Positions 7,421-15,389 of a stretch of DNA of 25,343 bases are shown here, one piece after another; the first letter of the stretch is position 1; each line of letters starts with the position of its first letter. A program made the translations under genes and the position numbers. Location of the stretch: the NCBI GenBank assembly GCA_002162915.1, contig MABB01000110.1, positions 7,181 to 32,523 of the forward strand, given 5' to 3'. The stretch comes from Rhodospirillales bacterium 47_12_T64. Lineage in GTDB: Bacteria; Pseudomonadota; Alphaproteobacteria; Kiloniellales; Kiloniellaceae. The notes beneath the pieces were generated by a model. That model saw only the letters and a program-made list of their open reading frames with translations. It was not told the origin of the DNA and did not search any database.

Positions 7421-8494
7421 ATGCCTTGGGATAATAAAGGTTCTGGCGGCGGTGGCCCATGGGGCGGCGGCAATGGTGGTGGCGGAGGACAGCGTCCACC
7501 AGATATCGAAGAAATGATTCGTAAAAGTCAGGATCGGGTAAGAGAAATGATCCCTGGCGGCGGCGGGTTCAGCGGTAAAGGATTTATCTTTATCCTCGGC
7601 GTTGTCTTGCTTCTCTGGCTTGGCACTGGTTTTTATCGTGTCCAGCCAAACCAACAGGGTGTTGTTCTGCAGTTCGGGAAATGGATTACGACGACCGAGC
7701 CAGGTCTTAACTGGCATTACCCATATCCTATTCAGACTGTTCTGACGCCAGAAGTAACGACTATTCACCAAATCAACATTGGTTTCCGTGGAACGAATGC
7801 GGGTGGTCGTGTACAAAAACGCTCAGTGACCGAAGAAAGCCTGATGTTAACAGGCGATCAGAACATCATTGATATCAATCTGACACTGCAGTGGAAGATT
7901 TCTGAACCAGGACAGTACCTGTTCAATATCAGGGATCCGGAAGCTACGGTTAAAATTGCTGCAGAATCAGCTTTGCGTGAGATCATAGGTCGTACAGATA
8001 TTCAACCTGCGCTTACTGAAGCGCGTGATGATATCCAGAGCCAGACACGTGTTCTTCTTCAATCGATTCTGGATGGTTATGAAGCGGGTATTCTTATCAC
8101 CGAAGTTCAACTTCAGAACGTACAGCCGCCAGCGGCTGTGATCGATGCCTTCGATGATGTTCAGCGTTCTTTGCAGGATAAAGACAGAGCGCGTAACGAA
8201 GCTGAGAAATATCGCAATGATATTATCCCTCGTGCGCGTGGTGAAGCTCAAAGAAAGATCCAGGAAGCAGAAGCTTATAAAGAACGTCTCGTTAATGAGG
8301 CAACAGGTGAAGCTGATCGTTTCCTGTCTGTTTTTCGTGAGTATAAACAAAATCCTGAAGTGACGAAGCGCCGGATGTATCTTGAAACGATGCAGAAGGT
8401 CTTCAAGAGTACCGATAAGGTTATTCTTGGGTCAGAGCAGGGAGGCGTTGTGCCTTATCTGCCGCTTGATCAACTTCGTAAAAACAGCCAATAA
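7421..8494 (+). CDS. hflK: FtsH protease modulator HflK
   Basis: A 357-residue inner-membrane SPFH (band 7) protein. With HflC it forms the cage-like complex around FtsH that limits turnover of membrane proteins. Residues 1-25 are a Gly-rich cytoplasmic tail typical of HflK. One transmembrane helix follows at about 54-72, then the SPFH domain (about 73-265) in the periplasm, starting FYRVQPNQQGVVLQFGK, and a charged, probably coiled segment (about 250-310). The ribosome site is AGGGA before ATG 7421. hflC follows after 17 bp, so they form an operon. Confidence 0.97.
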   Translation: MPWDNKGSGGGGPWGGGNGGGGGQRPPDIEEMIRKSQDRVREMIPGGGGFSGKGFIFILGVVLLLWLGTGFYRVQPNQQGVVLQFGKWITTTEPGLNWHYPYPIQTVLTPEVTTIHQINIGFRGTNAGGRVQKRSVTEESLMLTGDQNIIDINLTLQWKISEPGQYLFNIRDPEATVKIAAESALREIIGRTDIQPALTEARDDIQSQTRVLLQSILDGYEAGILITEVQLQNVQPPAAVIDAFDDVQRSLQDKDRARNEAEKYRNDIIPRARGEAQRKIQEAEAYKERLVNEATGEADRFLSVFREYKQNPEVTKRRMYLETMQKVFKSTDKVILGSEQGGVVPYLPLDQLRKNSQ

Positions 8495-8511
8495 GAGGGG
8501 GAGATAGTCTT

Positions 8512-9396
8512 ATGAATAATAAATTTACTCTCATCATTGGCGTGCTTATCGTCGCTGGCGCATTCTTGGTAAGTAGTATGCTGTTCACCGTTGATCAGCG
8601 CGAACAAGCCATGGTGCTTCAGTTCGGTAATCCACAAGTAACGATTACCGAGCCTGGTCTTCAATTTAAGCTTCCGTGGCAAGATGTTCAGAAGTATGAA
8701 AAGCGCGTACTTAATCTTGATCCACCTGTAGAGCGTATGATCCTTTCCGATCAGAAACCTCTCTTGGTTGATAGTTTTGCGCGGTATCGGATCAAAGATC
8801 CTTTGCAGTTCTTTAAAACGGTTCGTTCTGAAGATGGCGCCCGTGCTCGTCTTGGGACGATTGTTAATGCTGGTCTTCGTGGCGAATTGGGTAAGGTTAC
8901 CCTGAGTACCGTTCTTTCTCCTGAGCGTGACGTGTTTATGGCAAAAGTTCTCAAACATGTGAATGGGCAGGCGGCGCGCTTTGGTATCGATGTCGTTGAT
9001 ATTCGTATCCGTCGTGCAGACTTACCAAATGAAACCAGCCAGGCGGTTTTTGCGCGTATGAAAACTGAACGTGAAAGAGAAGCTGCTGAATTTCGTGCTC
9101 AGGGCTTTGAGCTTGCGCAGCGTATCCAGTCAACAGCAGATAGAGAAGTGACTGTTTTAACTGCTGAGGCCACGAAAGAATCCGAAATTCTTCGTGGTCA
9201 AGGCGATGCGGCTTTAACCAAAATCCTTAACGATGCTTACGGGCAGGACCCTGAGTTCTTTAAGTTCTATCGCTCAATGCAAGCCTATGAAGCGGCTTTG
9301 GCGACTAAAGGGACCTATATGGTTATTTCTCCAGATAGCGAGTTCTTTGAATTCTTCTCTGGACCCAATCCTTCTAAAGCCAAGTCTGCTAATTAA
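8512..9396 (+). CDS. hflC: FtsH protease modulator HflC
   Basis: A 294-residue partner of HflK. An N-terminal transmembrane anchor (about 5-26) is followed by the SPFH domain, starting VDQREQAMVLQFGNP, and a long charged helix (about 185-235) with the ER(E)AAEFRAQG segment typical of HflC. A purine-rich ribosome site (AGAGGGGGAGA) precedes the ATG. Its name in E. coli is historical; it is not itself a protease. A strong terminator lies 22 bp past its stop, so hflK-hflC form a two-gene unit. Confidence 0.97.
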   Translation: MNNKFTLIIGVLIVAGAFLVSSMLFTVDQREQAMVLQFGNPQVTITEPGLQFKLPWQDVQKYEKRVLNLDPPVERMILSDQKPLLVDSFARYRIKDPLQFFKTVRSEDGARARLGTIVNAGLRGELGKVTLSTVLSPERDVFMAKVLKHVNGQAARFGIDVVDIRIRRADLPNETSQAVFARMKTEREREAAEFRAQGFELAQRIQSTADREVTVLTAEATKESEILRGQGDAALTKILNDAYGQDPEFFKFYRSMQAYEAALATKGTYMVISPDSEFFEFFSGPNPSKAKSAN

Positions 9397-9417
9397 TAGC
9401 GAGGGCTTACTATATAG

Positions 9418-9454
9418 GACGGTGACGCCTTTACTGGTGTCACCGTCTTTTTTT
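9418..9454 (+). terminator. Rho-independent terminator after hflC
   Basis: The stem GACGGTGAC (9418-9426) pairs with GTCACCGTC (9439-9447) and extends inward by a G-U and two more pairs. Seven T residues follow (9448-9454). This is one of the strongest terminators in the window. Confidence 0.9.
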
Positions 9455-9497
9455 GTGCTATTTTGATTTACTGAGAAATATACTTTGTGTGGTTGGC

Positions 9498-9686
9498 ATG
9501 ATTGAATTTTTTACTGCTTTGGCAATGGTGCTTGTGATCGAAGGTATTTTGTTATCACTCTTCCCTCACAGGTTAAGGCAGTTGCTGGAAATGATGACTG
9601 AGATACCACATGCGTCCTTGAGAGTTGGCGGACTGGCCTGTGCAAGCTTTGGCGTGTTTTTTGTCTGGTTGTTGAGGGTGGTTTAA
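9498..9686 (+). CDS. DUF2065 small membrane protein
   Basis: A 62-residue protein of the DUF2065 family (YjeT-like). It has two hydrophobic helices (about 3-20 and 42-60) joined by a basic segment containing FPHRLRQLLEMM, which is the family signature. The start is taken at ATG 9498 because this gives the usual family length; an upstream in-frame ATG at 9453 lies inside the hflC terminator. Function is unknown. It usually sits next to hflC, and a role near the HflKC/FtsH complex is only a guess. The ribosome site is weak. The preceding terminator means it depends on readthrough or an unseen promoter. Confidence 0.85.
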   Translation: MIEFFTALAMVLVIEGILLSLFPHRLRQLLEMMTEIPHASLRVGGLACASFGVFFVWLLRVV

Positions 9687-9720
9687 CCTTATTGAGTTAT
9701 TCAATGGGATGACCAATAAG

Positions 9721-9762
9721 GATGAAATGTCACGCATAAGTCACATTTATGCCCATTTCATC
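9721..9762 (+). other. Nested inverted repeat upstream of degP
   Basis: Outer arms GATGAAATG (9721-9729) and CATTTCATC (9754-9762) are a perfect 9-bp match. Inner arms GCATAA (9734-9739) and TTATGC (9747-9752) nest inside. No T-run follows, so it is not an ordinary terminator. It lies just upstream of the candidate degP promoter and could be a regulator site or an RNA structure at the end of the DUF2065 transcript. Confidence 0.45.
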
Positions 9763-9785
9763 ACCCATCTTCATAAACAGGCTCA

Positions 9786-9812
9786 CTTGAACCCAGTCGA
9801 GTAGACCATAAG
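9786..9812 (+). promoter_or_regulatory. Candidate RpoH (heat-shock sigma) promoter for degP
   Basis: CTTGAA at 9786-9791 and CCATAAG at 9806-9812 are spaced 14 bp apart. This resembles the RpoH consensus CTTGAA ... CCCCATnT. It lies about 48 bp before the degP ATG, a sensible distance, and heat-shock control would suit a Do-type protease. The -10 matches only in part. Confidence 0.4.
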
Positions 9813-9859
9813 TTATAGATGACCGCTTTCGAGCGAAAAGATTACCGGAGAATACGCGA

Positions 9860-11380
9860 ATGAAAAAAAGAGCGGATCAAAGACACAGTCGTATTGCGGC
9901 TTTGGCCCAGACATTGCCTGCAAGGCAAGTGGTTCAGCAGTGGTTGATTGGTATGGCCGTCGTAGTTGGCATTATGTCTATGGCACTGGCTGCTAAGGCG
10001 CGCTCGGCACCTGATAGTTTTGCAGATCTGGCCGAAGAATTGCTCCCAACTGTGGTGAATGTCATTACTTCACAAACAATTGAACCAAGTGAAGAGCCAG
10101 AAAGACAACCTCAGGTGCCGCAAGGCGAGAACTTCGAAGAGTTCTTCCGTGATTTTTTTGAACGTCGTGGCGGTGGGCGTCAGCCCCAACAACCTCGTCG
10201 TGGTGGTGCTCAAGGCTCCGGCTTTATCATTGATTCAAATGGTCTTATTGTAACGAACCATCATGTGATCGAAGGCGCGGACGAGGTTGCCGTTCGGTTA
10301 CAAGACGGTACTGTCCTCGAAGCCAAGATTATTGGCACTGATGAAAAAACAGATCTGGCTCTGCTTAAAGTTGAGACGGATATGAAGTTGCCAGCAACGA
10401 GCTGGGGACGTTCTGATGAATCCCGTATCGGTGACTGGGTCCTCGCAATTGGTAATCCCTTTGGACTTGGTGGTTCGGTATCTGCAGGGATTATCTCTGC
10501 CCACTCTCGTGATATTGGATCGGGCCCATACGATAGCTTTATCCAAACAGATGCTGCGATAAATCGTGGGAACTCTGGCGGACCACTGTTTAACATGGAC
10601 GGCAAAGTCATCGGTGTAAACTCTGCGATCTATTCACCTTCTGGTGGTTCGGTTGGAATTGGTTTTTCCATTCCATCTGTTATGGCTGAACACGTTATCG
10701 AGCAGCTTCAGAAAAATGGTGAAGTCAAACGCGGTTGGTTAGGTGTTCAAATCCAGACTGTCACCGAAGAACTGGCCGAAGGTCTGCGTCTGGACGAACC
10801 AAGTGGTGCACTCGTTTCATCCGTTTCTAAGGGTGGTCCAGCCGAGAAGGCCGGGGTCAAGGTTGGCGATGTCATCCTCGAGTTCAATGGCCGCAAAGTT
10901 CCCGAGATGCGCAAACTTCCAAGAATGGTTGCCGAGACTTCTATTGGACGCGAAGTTGATGTTGTCGTGTGGCGTAAGGGTAAGAAGGAAACAGTCTCTG
11001 TTGATTTGGGACAATTGCCCGATGAAGTCGTCGCGGCTGTTGCGCCTGAAAAGCCAAAGAAGGCAAAAAATAAACCAAGTAAGGTTGCTGATCTTGGCCT
11101 TTATCTTGGAAAGCTGGACAGTGAAACACGTAAACAGTTTGCCGTTAATGACAGCGTAAATGGTGTTATCATCACAGACGTTGTGCCGAACAGCAGCGCG
11201 GCTCAAAAAAGCCTCCGTCCTGGTGACATCATTGTTGAAGTGGATCAGGAAGAAGTTACCGACCCGGGACAGGTTGCTTCTCTGGTTGGTAAAGCAAAAG
11301 AAGCTGGCTTCCGCGTTGTAACACTCCTTGTTTTTAAACAAGGCGAGTATTCATGGGTCGCTATAAAGCTGACCTCATAG
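9860..11380 (+). CDS. degP: DegP/Do-family periplasmic serine endopeptidase
   Basis: A 506-residue HtrA/Do protease that degrades or refolds misfolded envelope proteins. A basic N-terminus and hydrophobic segment (about 28-46) ending ALAAKA give a signal peptide or anchor. A Gln/Arg/Gly-rich LA-loop region (about 75-118) precedes the trypsin-like domain. The catalytic triad is His135 (TNHHV), Asp165 (KTDLALL) and Ser239 (NRGNSGGP). Two PDZ domains follow (about 275-365 and 405-500), joined by a Lys-rich linker (KPKKAKNKPSK). GGAG stands 9 nt before the ATG. It is probably transcribed from its own promoter and ends at a strong hairpin. MucD/DegQ are possible alternative names. Confidence 0.95.
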   Translation: MKKRADQRHSRIAALAQTLPARQVVQQWLIGMAVVVGIMSMALAAKARSAPDSFADLAEELLPTVVNVITSQTIEPSEEPERQPQVPQGENFEEFFRDFFERRGGGRQPQQPRRGGAQGSGFIIDSNGLIVTNHHVIEGADEVAVRLQDGTVLEAKIIGTDEKTDLALLKVETDMKLPATSWGRSDESRIGDWVLAIGNPFGLGGSVSAGIISAHSRDIGSGPYDSFIQTDAAINRGNSGGPLFNMDGKVIGVNSAIYSPSGGSVGIGFSIPSVMAEHVIEQLQKNGEVKRGWLGVQIQTVTEELAEGLRLDEPSGALVSSVSKGGPAEKAGVKVGDVILEFNGRKVPEMRKLPRMVAETSIGREVDVVVWRKGKKETVSVDLGQLPDEVVAAVAPEKPKKAKNKPSKVADLGLYLGKLDSETRKQFAVNDSVNGVIITDVVPNSSAAQKSLRPGDIIVEVDQEEVTDPGQVASLVGKAKEAGFRVVTLLVFKQGEYSWVAIKLTS

Positions 11381-11403
11381 AGTATCTGAAAAGCTGAATT
11401 TAA

Positions 11404-11434
11404 AAGGGGCGCTCAAATCGAGCGCCCTTTTTTT
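11404..11434 (+). terminator. Rho-independent terminator after degP (likely bidirectional)
   Basis: GGGCGCTC (11407-11414) pairs with GAGCGCCC (11420-11427) around a 5-nt loop, with flanking A/T pairs and a seven-T run. Read on the minus strand, it ends in CCCCTTTT and may also terminate convergent serB, whose stop is at 11465. Confidence 0.9.
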
Positions 11435-11464
11435 ATACGTATTTCTTGTTTATCAGATGACGTA

Positions 11465-12358
11465 TCAGGAAAAATCCTTACGGCGATAACCCTGGTAGAA
11501 TAACAGTGCTAAATGGTCTGTGTGCTCAACTTGAAAAGCGGCGGTTTCTTTAACGATCGGTTTGGCGTGATAGCCAACACCCATACCAACGGCAGAAAGC
11601 ATGTCCAGATCGTTTGCGCCGTCGCCCACGGCACATACATCTGAAAGTGTGATGCCTAGCTGTTTGATGAGCTCTTTTGTTGCTTCAAGTTTGGCCTCTC
11701 TGCCAAGTATCGGTTCGCCTACGTTCCCTGAGAGGAGACCGGATTGGATTTCCAGGATATTTGCCCGGTCTTCGTTGAAGTCGCAGATATCTCTAATCTG
11801 TGATGTGAAATAGGTAAAGCCACCGGAAACCAAGGCGGTATAAGCGCCGTGCTTGCGCATGGTTTTCACAAGAGTGTCAGCACCTGAATTTAGGACCATA
11901 AGGCTTGATATTGCCTCGAGTTCTTTTGCTTCAATCCCCTTTAGAAGAGCCACGCGTTCTCGAAGGGATTGCTCAAAATTGAGTTCACCGCGCATGGATT
12001 TTTCTGTGATGAGTGCGATCTCATCCCCTATCCCGTGTCGCAAGGCCAACTCATCAATCATTTCCTGACCAATGATGGTAGATTCCATGTCGGCGACGAG
12101 TAATTTTTTGCGGCGCCCTGATGTCTCTTGAACCGCAAAATCAATTTTTGCTGCAGCCAATTCATTTCGAATAAGATCTTTGGCTTCTTCGAAATCTAGT
12201 TCGGAAAAGAATATGTCGCAGGCTTCATTTTCAGCCAGCCAGTCTTCTGCACCGAGAGAAGCACCATGTGTTTCAAGGCAAGATGATATGGACTGTACAG
12301 TTGCGTAATCGAGAAGGGAGCTTGAGGTGGGGGCAACCAGGGTGGCGACGAAGCGCAT
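11465..12358 (-). CDS. serB: Phosphoserine phosphatase
   Basis: A 297-residue HAD-superfamily enzyme for the last step of serine synthesis (O-phosphoserine to serine). Residues 1-80 form an N-terminal ACT-like regulatory domain. HAD motif I is VADMEST with nucleophile Asp90; the +2 position is Glu92, where many relatives have Asp. Motif II is VSGGF (about 178-182), and motif IV is GDGANDLDML (245-254). I chose ATG 12358, which has AGAGGA 10 nt upstream and the normal SerB N-terminus; a further upstream in-frame ATG would run across the divergent miaA leader. The coding start lies about 100 bp from miaA in a head-to-head arrangement often seen in alphaproteobacteria. Confidence 0.95.
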   Translation of the reverse strand: MRFVATLVAPTSSSLLDYATVQSISSCLETHGASLGAEDWLAENEACDIFFSELDFEEAKDLIRNELAAAKIDFAVQETSGRRKKLLVADMESTIIGQEMIDELALRHGIGDEIALITEKSMRGELNFEQSLRERVALLKGIEAKELEAISSLMVLNSGADTLVKTMRKHGAYTALVSGGFTYFTSQIRDICDFNEDRANILEIQSGLLSGNVGEPILGREAKLEATKELIKQLGITLSDVCAVGDGANDLDMLSAVGMGVGYHAKPIVKETAAFQVEHTDHLALLFYQGYRRKDFS

Positions 12359-12454
12359 GGGATGTTGTCCTCTAGTATTGAATTGTTTTTGTGGCTTGCA
12401 GGGTTGCGATATAGTAGGAAGCAAAGACGTATTGTTAAAGCAGAGATATCCCAC

Positions 12455-13405
12455 GTGATCAACGATAAGCCAAAAGTCATTGTTATTACTGGTCCAACAG
12501 CCAGCGGAAAATCAGCCCTCGGGGTCGATGCTGCTCTCGCTTTGGATGGAGAGATCATAAATGCTGATTCTATGCAGATCTACCGCGAGCTTGATGTTTT
12601 AACCGCAAGGCCAGCCAAGGATGATTTGAGCAAAGTTCCTCATCAGTTATATGGAACAATGTCTGGGTCAGTACGTTGTTCGGCTGAACAGTGGCGAAAT
12701 CTGGCATTGGAGGAGATCGAAAAGGTTCATAATCGCGGCCGCGTACCGATTCTTGTCGGGGGGACAGGTCTGTATATCCGGGCATTAGAAAAGGGAATTG
12801 CAAACATTCCTGACATACCAGCGGAAGTGAGGCGCCAAGGGCAAGAACTGTTGGAACAGCTTGGTGGAGAAGTCTTTAAGCAAAAGCTTGCTGAGAGCGA
12901 TCCGGAAACAGCTAGTCGACTTCATGCGGGAGACAGCCAGCGGTTAATCCGGGCATGGGAAGTTATCACTCACACTGGTAAATCGATGCTTGAGTGGCAA
13001 AAAGAGGCTCAAGGTCTTGTGCCTAACGTTGATTTTATCCGTTTCGCAATGATACCTCCCAGAGAAGAGCTCTACGATAATTGTAATAAGCGGTTTCAAG
13101 TTATGCTGGACCTGGGGGCGTTAAAGGAAGTTGAGAATTTACTTGAATTGGCCTTTGATTCTTCTCTTCCTATTATGAAAGCACTTGGAGTGCCGGAATT
13201 AGCCGAATATTTAGCTGGAGATGTGGCATTAGACGAGGCTATTTCGCGAGCGCAGCAAAATACGCGACGATATGCGAAGAGGCAAATGACCTGGATTAGA
13301 ACACAATATAGTGACGCAAATATCGTGAACGCGAAATATTCGGAAAGATTAAGGGGTGATTTTTTTACTTTTATTCGCCAAAGCGGCTTGACCCTTTCAT
13401 GTTAA
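12455..13405 (+). CDS. miaA: tRNA dimethylallyltransferase
   Basis: A 316-residue enzyme that adds dimethylallyl to N6 of A37 in tRNAs reading UNN codons. The P-loop GPTASGKS is at residues 13-20, followed by EIINADSMQIY, the PILVGGTGLYIRAL segment, and the basic C-terminal QNTRRYAKRQMTWIR motif. I place the start at GTG 12455, just before the conserved domain, giving the usual family length. An in-frame ATG at 12362 would add 31 residues without family similarity and would lie 3 bp from the divergent serB start, leaving no room for promoters. The ribosome site at the GTG is weak (AGAGA), so the exact start is uncertain. Confidence 0.93.
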   Translation: MINDKPKVIVITGPTASGKSALGVDAALALDGEIINADSMQIYRELDVLTARPAKDDLSKVPHQLYGTMSGSVRCSAEQWRNLALEEIEKVHNRGRVPILVGGTGLYIRALEKGIANIPDIPAEVRRQGQELLEQLGGEVFKQKLAESDPETASRLHAGDSQRLIRAWEVITHTGKSMLEWQKEAQGLVPNVDFIRFAMIPPREELYDNCNKRFQVMLDLGALKEVENLLELAFDSSLPIMKALGVPELAEYLAGDVALDEAISRAQQNTRRYAKRQMTWIRTQYSDANIVNAKYSERLRGDFFTFIRQSGLTLSC

Positions 13406-13438
13406 GAGGCTAGTTTTCGCGCTCGCAACCTAAATGTT

Positions 13439-13461
13439 AGGCCGATGATTGTTGGCCTTTT
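13439..13461 (+). terminator. Weak hairpin between miaA and ilvB
   Basis: AGGCCGA (13439-13445) pairs with TTGGCCT (13452-13458), including one G-U pair, followed by TTTT. It may end miaA transcription. It also overlaps the start of the short Leu/Ile-rich frame at 13445, so it could instead be part of an ilv leader control element. Confidence 0.4.
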
Positions 13462-13510
13462 GCCCCTTTTCTTGTTACAGGCATCGGGGATAGGATTGCT
13501 TATCATTTAA
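13445..13510 (+). CDS. Possible ilv leader peptide (21 codons, Leu/Ile-rich)
   Basis: A short open frame starts ATG ATT GTT and ends TAA 29 nt before the ilvB ATG. Of 21 residues, 12 are branched-chain: seven Leu, four Ile, one Val; it ends Leu-Leu-Ile-Ile. Branched-chain operons are often controlled by translation of such leaders. Against this, the ribosome site is poor, no terminator hairpin lies between this frame and ilvB as classical attenuation would need, and a T-rich stretch will encode hydrophobic residues by chance. Confidence 0.3.
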   Translation: MIVGLLPLFLLQASGIGLLII

Positions 13511-13539
13511 AAGCCAGTAGTTTGAGAGGAATAAATACA

Positions 13540-15303
13540 ATGGCGACCGAACAGTTTACCGGCGCGGAAATAGTGATCAAAGCCCTGAAAGACCAGGGTG
13601 TGGACACCGTGTTTGGCTATCCTGGCGGCGCAGTGCTCCCCATTTATGATGCTATTTTCCAACAGAACGATATTAAACATATACTTGTTCGACAAGAAGG
13701 TGGCGCGGTGCACGCGGCTGAAGGATATGCTAGATCTACCGGTAAGGTCGGCGTCGTACTCGTGACTTCTGGACCTGGCGCAACAAACGCTGTCACAGGG
13801 TTAACGGATGCCCTTATGGACTCTATTCCTTTGATTTGTCTCACCGGACAGGTTCCGACACATCTGATTGGCAATGACGCTTTTCAAGAAGCGGATACAA
13901 CGGGCATTACACGTCCTTGTACCAAACATAATTACCTTGTTCGCGATATTGAAAATCTTTCTCGCACCATGCACGAAGCCTTTTATGTGGCCCAGAATGG
14001 TCGACCGGGGCCGGTTGTCATTGACCTTCCCAAGGATGTTCAGCAAGGCAAGAGCGAAACCTACTTAGTCCCGGAAGATGTTAAACATAGAAGTTATCGT
14101 CCCAAAGTTGATGGTGAGAGTGAACACATTGAACAGGCCGTTGAAGCTCTTTCAAAGGCCAAGCGTCCGATTTTTTATGTAGGCGGCGGTGTCATTAATT
14201 CTGGCAACCGTGCTTCTGAGCTGTTAACTGAATTTGTTCGCCTGACCGGAGCGCCTTGCACAACCACCTTGATGGGCTTGGGCGCGTATCCTGGAACTGA
14301 TAAGCAGTTTGTCGGTATGCTCGGCATGCATGGAACTTACGAAGCAAATCTTTGCATGTATAACTGTGATGTCATGGTGAACGTCGGCGCTCGGTTTGAT
14401 GATCGCATTACCGGTGTCATTGATCAATTCTCTCCGGATTCTACAAAAATTCATATCGATATTGATGCCAGTTCAATTAACAAGAACGTCATGGTAGATA
14501 TTCCTATTGTCGGTGATGCTGAACGAATTCTTGAAAAAATGCTTCAGATCTGGAAAGCAAAAAAACATTCTCTCGATGCCCAATCCGCAAAGTCGTGGTG
14601 GAAGAGGATTGAAGAATGGCGCTCCAAAGATTGTCTTGGGTATTCTCAAGACGGTTCAGAGATCAAACCTCAACACGCGATTAAACGTCTTTATGAATTG
14701 ACGAAAGATCGCAAGCCTTATGTTACAACGGAGGTCGGCCAGCATCAGATGTGGGCGGCTCAGTATTTCCATTTCGATGAACCCAAAAAGTGGATGACTT
14801 CTGGTGGTTTGGGTACGATGGGCTATGGATTGCCAGCTGCGGTTGGTGCACAGATCGCGCATCCGGAAGACTTGGTTGTTGATGTTTCTGGCGAAGCCTC
14901 TTTCATGATGAACATGCAGGAACTTGGGACAATTTCCCAGTATAATTTACCTGTGAAAATATTTATCGTGAACAATCAGTGGATGGGTATGGTCCGTCAA
15001 TGGCAACAACTCCTGCACGGTAATCGTCATTCTGAAAGTTATTCGGATTCCTTGCCGGATTTTGTGAAACTCGCGGAATCGTTTGGTATTGTTGGTATGC
15101 GCTGTGAAAAAGCAGAAGATCTGGATCGTATGATTCAAGAAATGATTGACTGTCCACACCCTGTTCTGTTCGATTGTCAGGTGACGAAGGAAGAGAACTG
15201 CTATCCGATGATCCCGTCCGGGGCTGCGCATTATGAAATGCTTCTTGGCCCAGAGGATCTCGCTGCGAAACCTATTTCCGAAGAGGGAATGGTTCTCGTT
15301 TGA
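13540..15303 (+). CDS. ilvB: Acetolactate synthase large (catalytic) subunit
   Basis: A 587-residue ThDP- and FAD-dependent enzyme making 2-acetolactate or 2-aceto-2-hydroxybutyrate, the first common step of valine/leucine/isoleucine synthesis. The start is ATG 13540, preceded by AGAGGA at 9 nt. The ThDP-activating Glu53 stands in VRQEGGAVHAAEGYAR. The central FAD-binding domain spans about 195-340, and the C-terminal ThDP domain includes MVRQWQ. In the ThDP metal motif, usually GDG/GDA followed by NN, the sequence reads GEASFMMN, so the metal-ligand Asp is replaced by Glu452 (GAA, 14893-14895), with the downstream Asn pair at 478-479. All other landmarks look intact. ilvN and ilvC follow on the same strand. 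The name ilvI would be equally valid. Confidence 0.96.
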   Translation: MATEQFTGAEIVIKALKDQGVDTVFGYPGGAVLPIYDAIFQQNDIKHILVRQEGGAVHAAEGYARSTGKVGVVLVTSGPGATNAVTGLTDALMDSIPLICLTGQVPTHLIGNDAFQEADTTGITRPCTKHNYLVRDIENLSRTMHEAFYVAQNGRPGPVVIDLPKDVQQGKSETYLVPEDVKHRSYRPKVDGESEHIEQAVEALSKAKRPIFYVGGGVINSGNRASELLTEFVRLTGAPCTTTLMGLGAYPGTDKQFVGMLGMHGTYEANLCMYNCDVMVNVGARFDDRITGVIDQFSPDSTKIHIDIDASSINKNVMVDIPIVGDAERILEKMLQIWKAKKHSLDAQSAKSWWKRIEEWRSKDCLGYSQDGSEIKPQHAIKRLYELTKDRKPYVTTEVGQHQMWAAQYFHFDEPKKWMTSGGLGTMGYGLPAAVGAQIAHPEDLVVDVSGEASFMMNMQELGTISQYNLPVKIFIVNNQWMGMVRQWQQLLHGNRHSESYSDSLPDFVKLAESFGIVGMRCEKAEDLDRMIQEMIDCPHPVLFDCQVTKEENCYPMIPSGAAHYEMLLGPEDLAAKPISEEGMVLV

Positions 15304-15389
15304 TCTTGTAGGAACAAACAAATCGATACATAGTTCGCAAAACATGATCGATTAGCTATTGATTTAAACAAAGTCAGGAATTGCGTCCC

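Noticed and set aside
10817..11341. 174-codon open frame antisense to degP
   Set aside because: It overlaps the PDZ domains of a clear protease gene on the other strand and shows no family features.
12362..12454. Longer miaA start at ATG 12362
   Set aside because: It would add 31 residues with no family similarity and leave 3 bp between divergent genes.
13522..13539. Upstream TTG start for ilvB
   Set aside because: The TTG overlaps the ribosome site (AGAGGA) that correctly serves ATG 13540.
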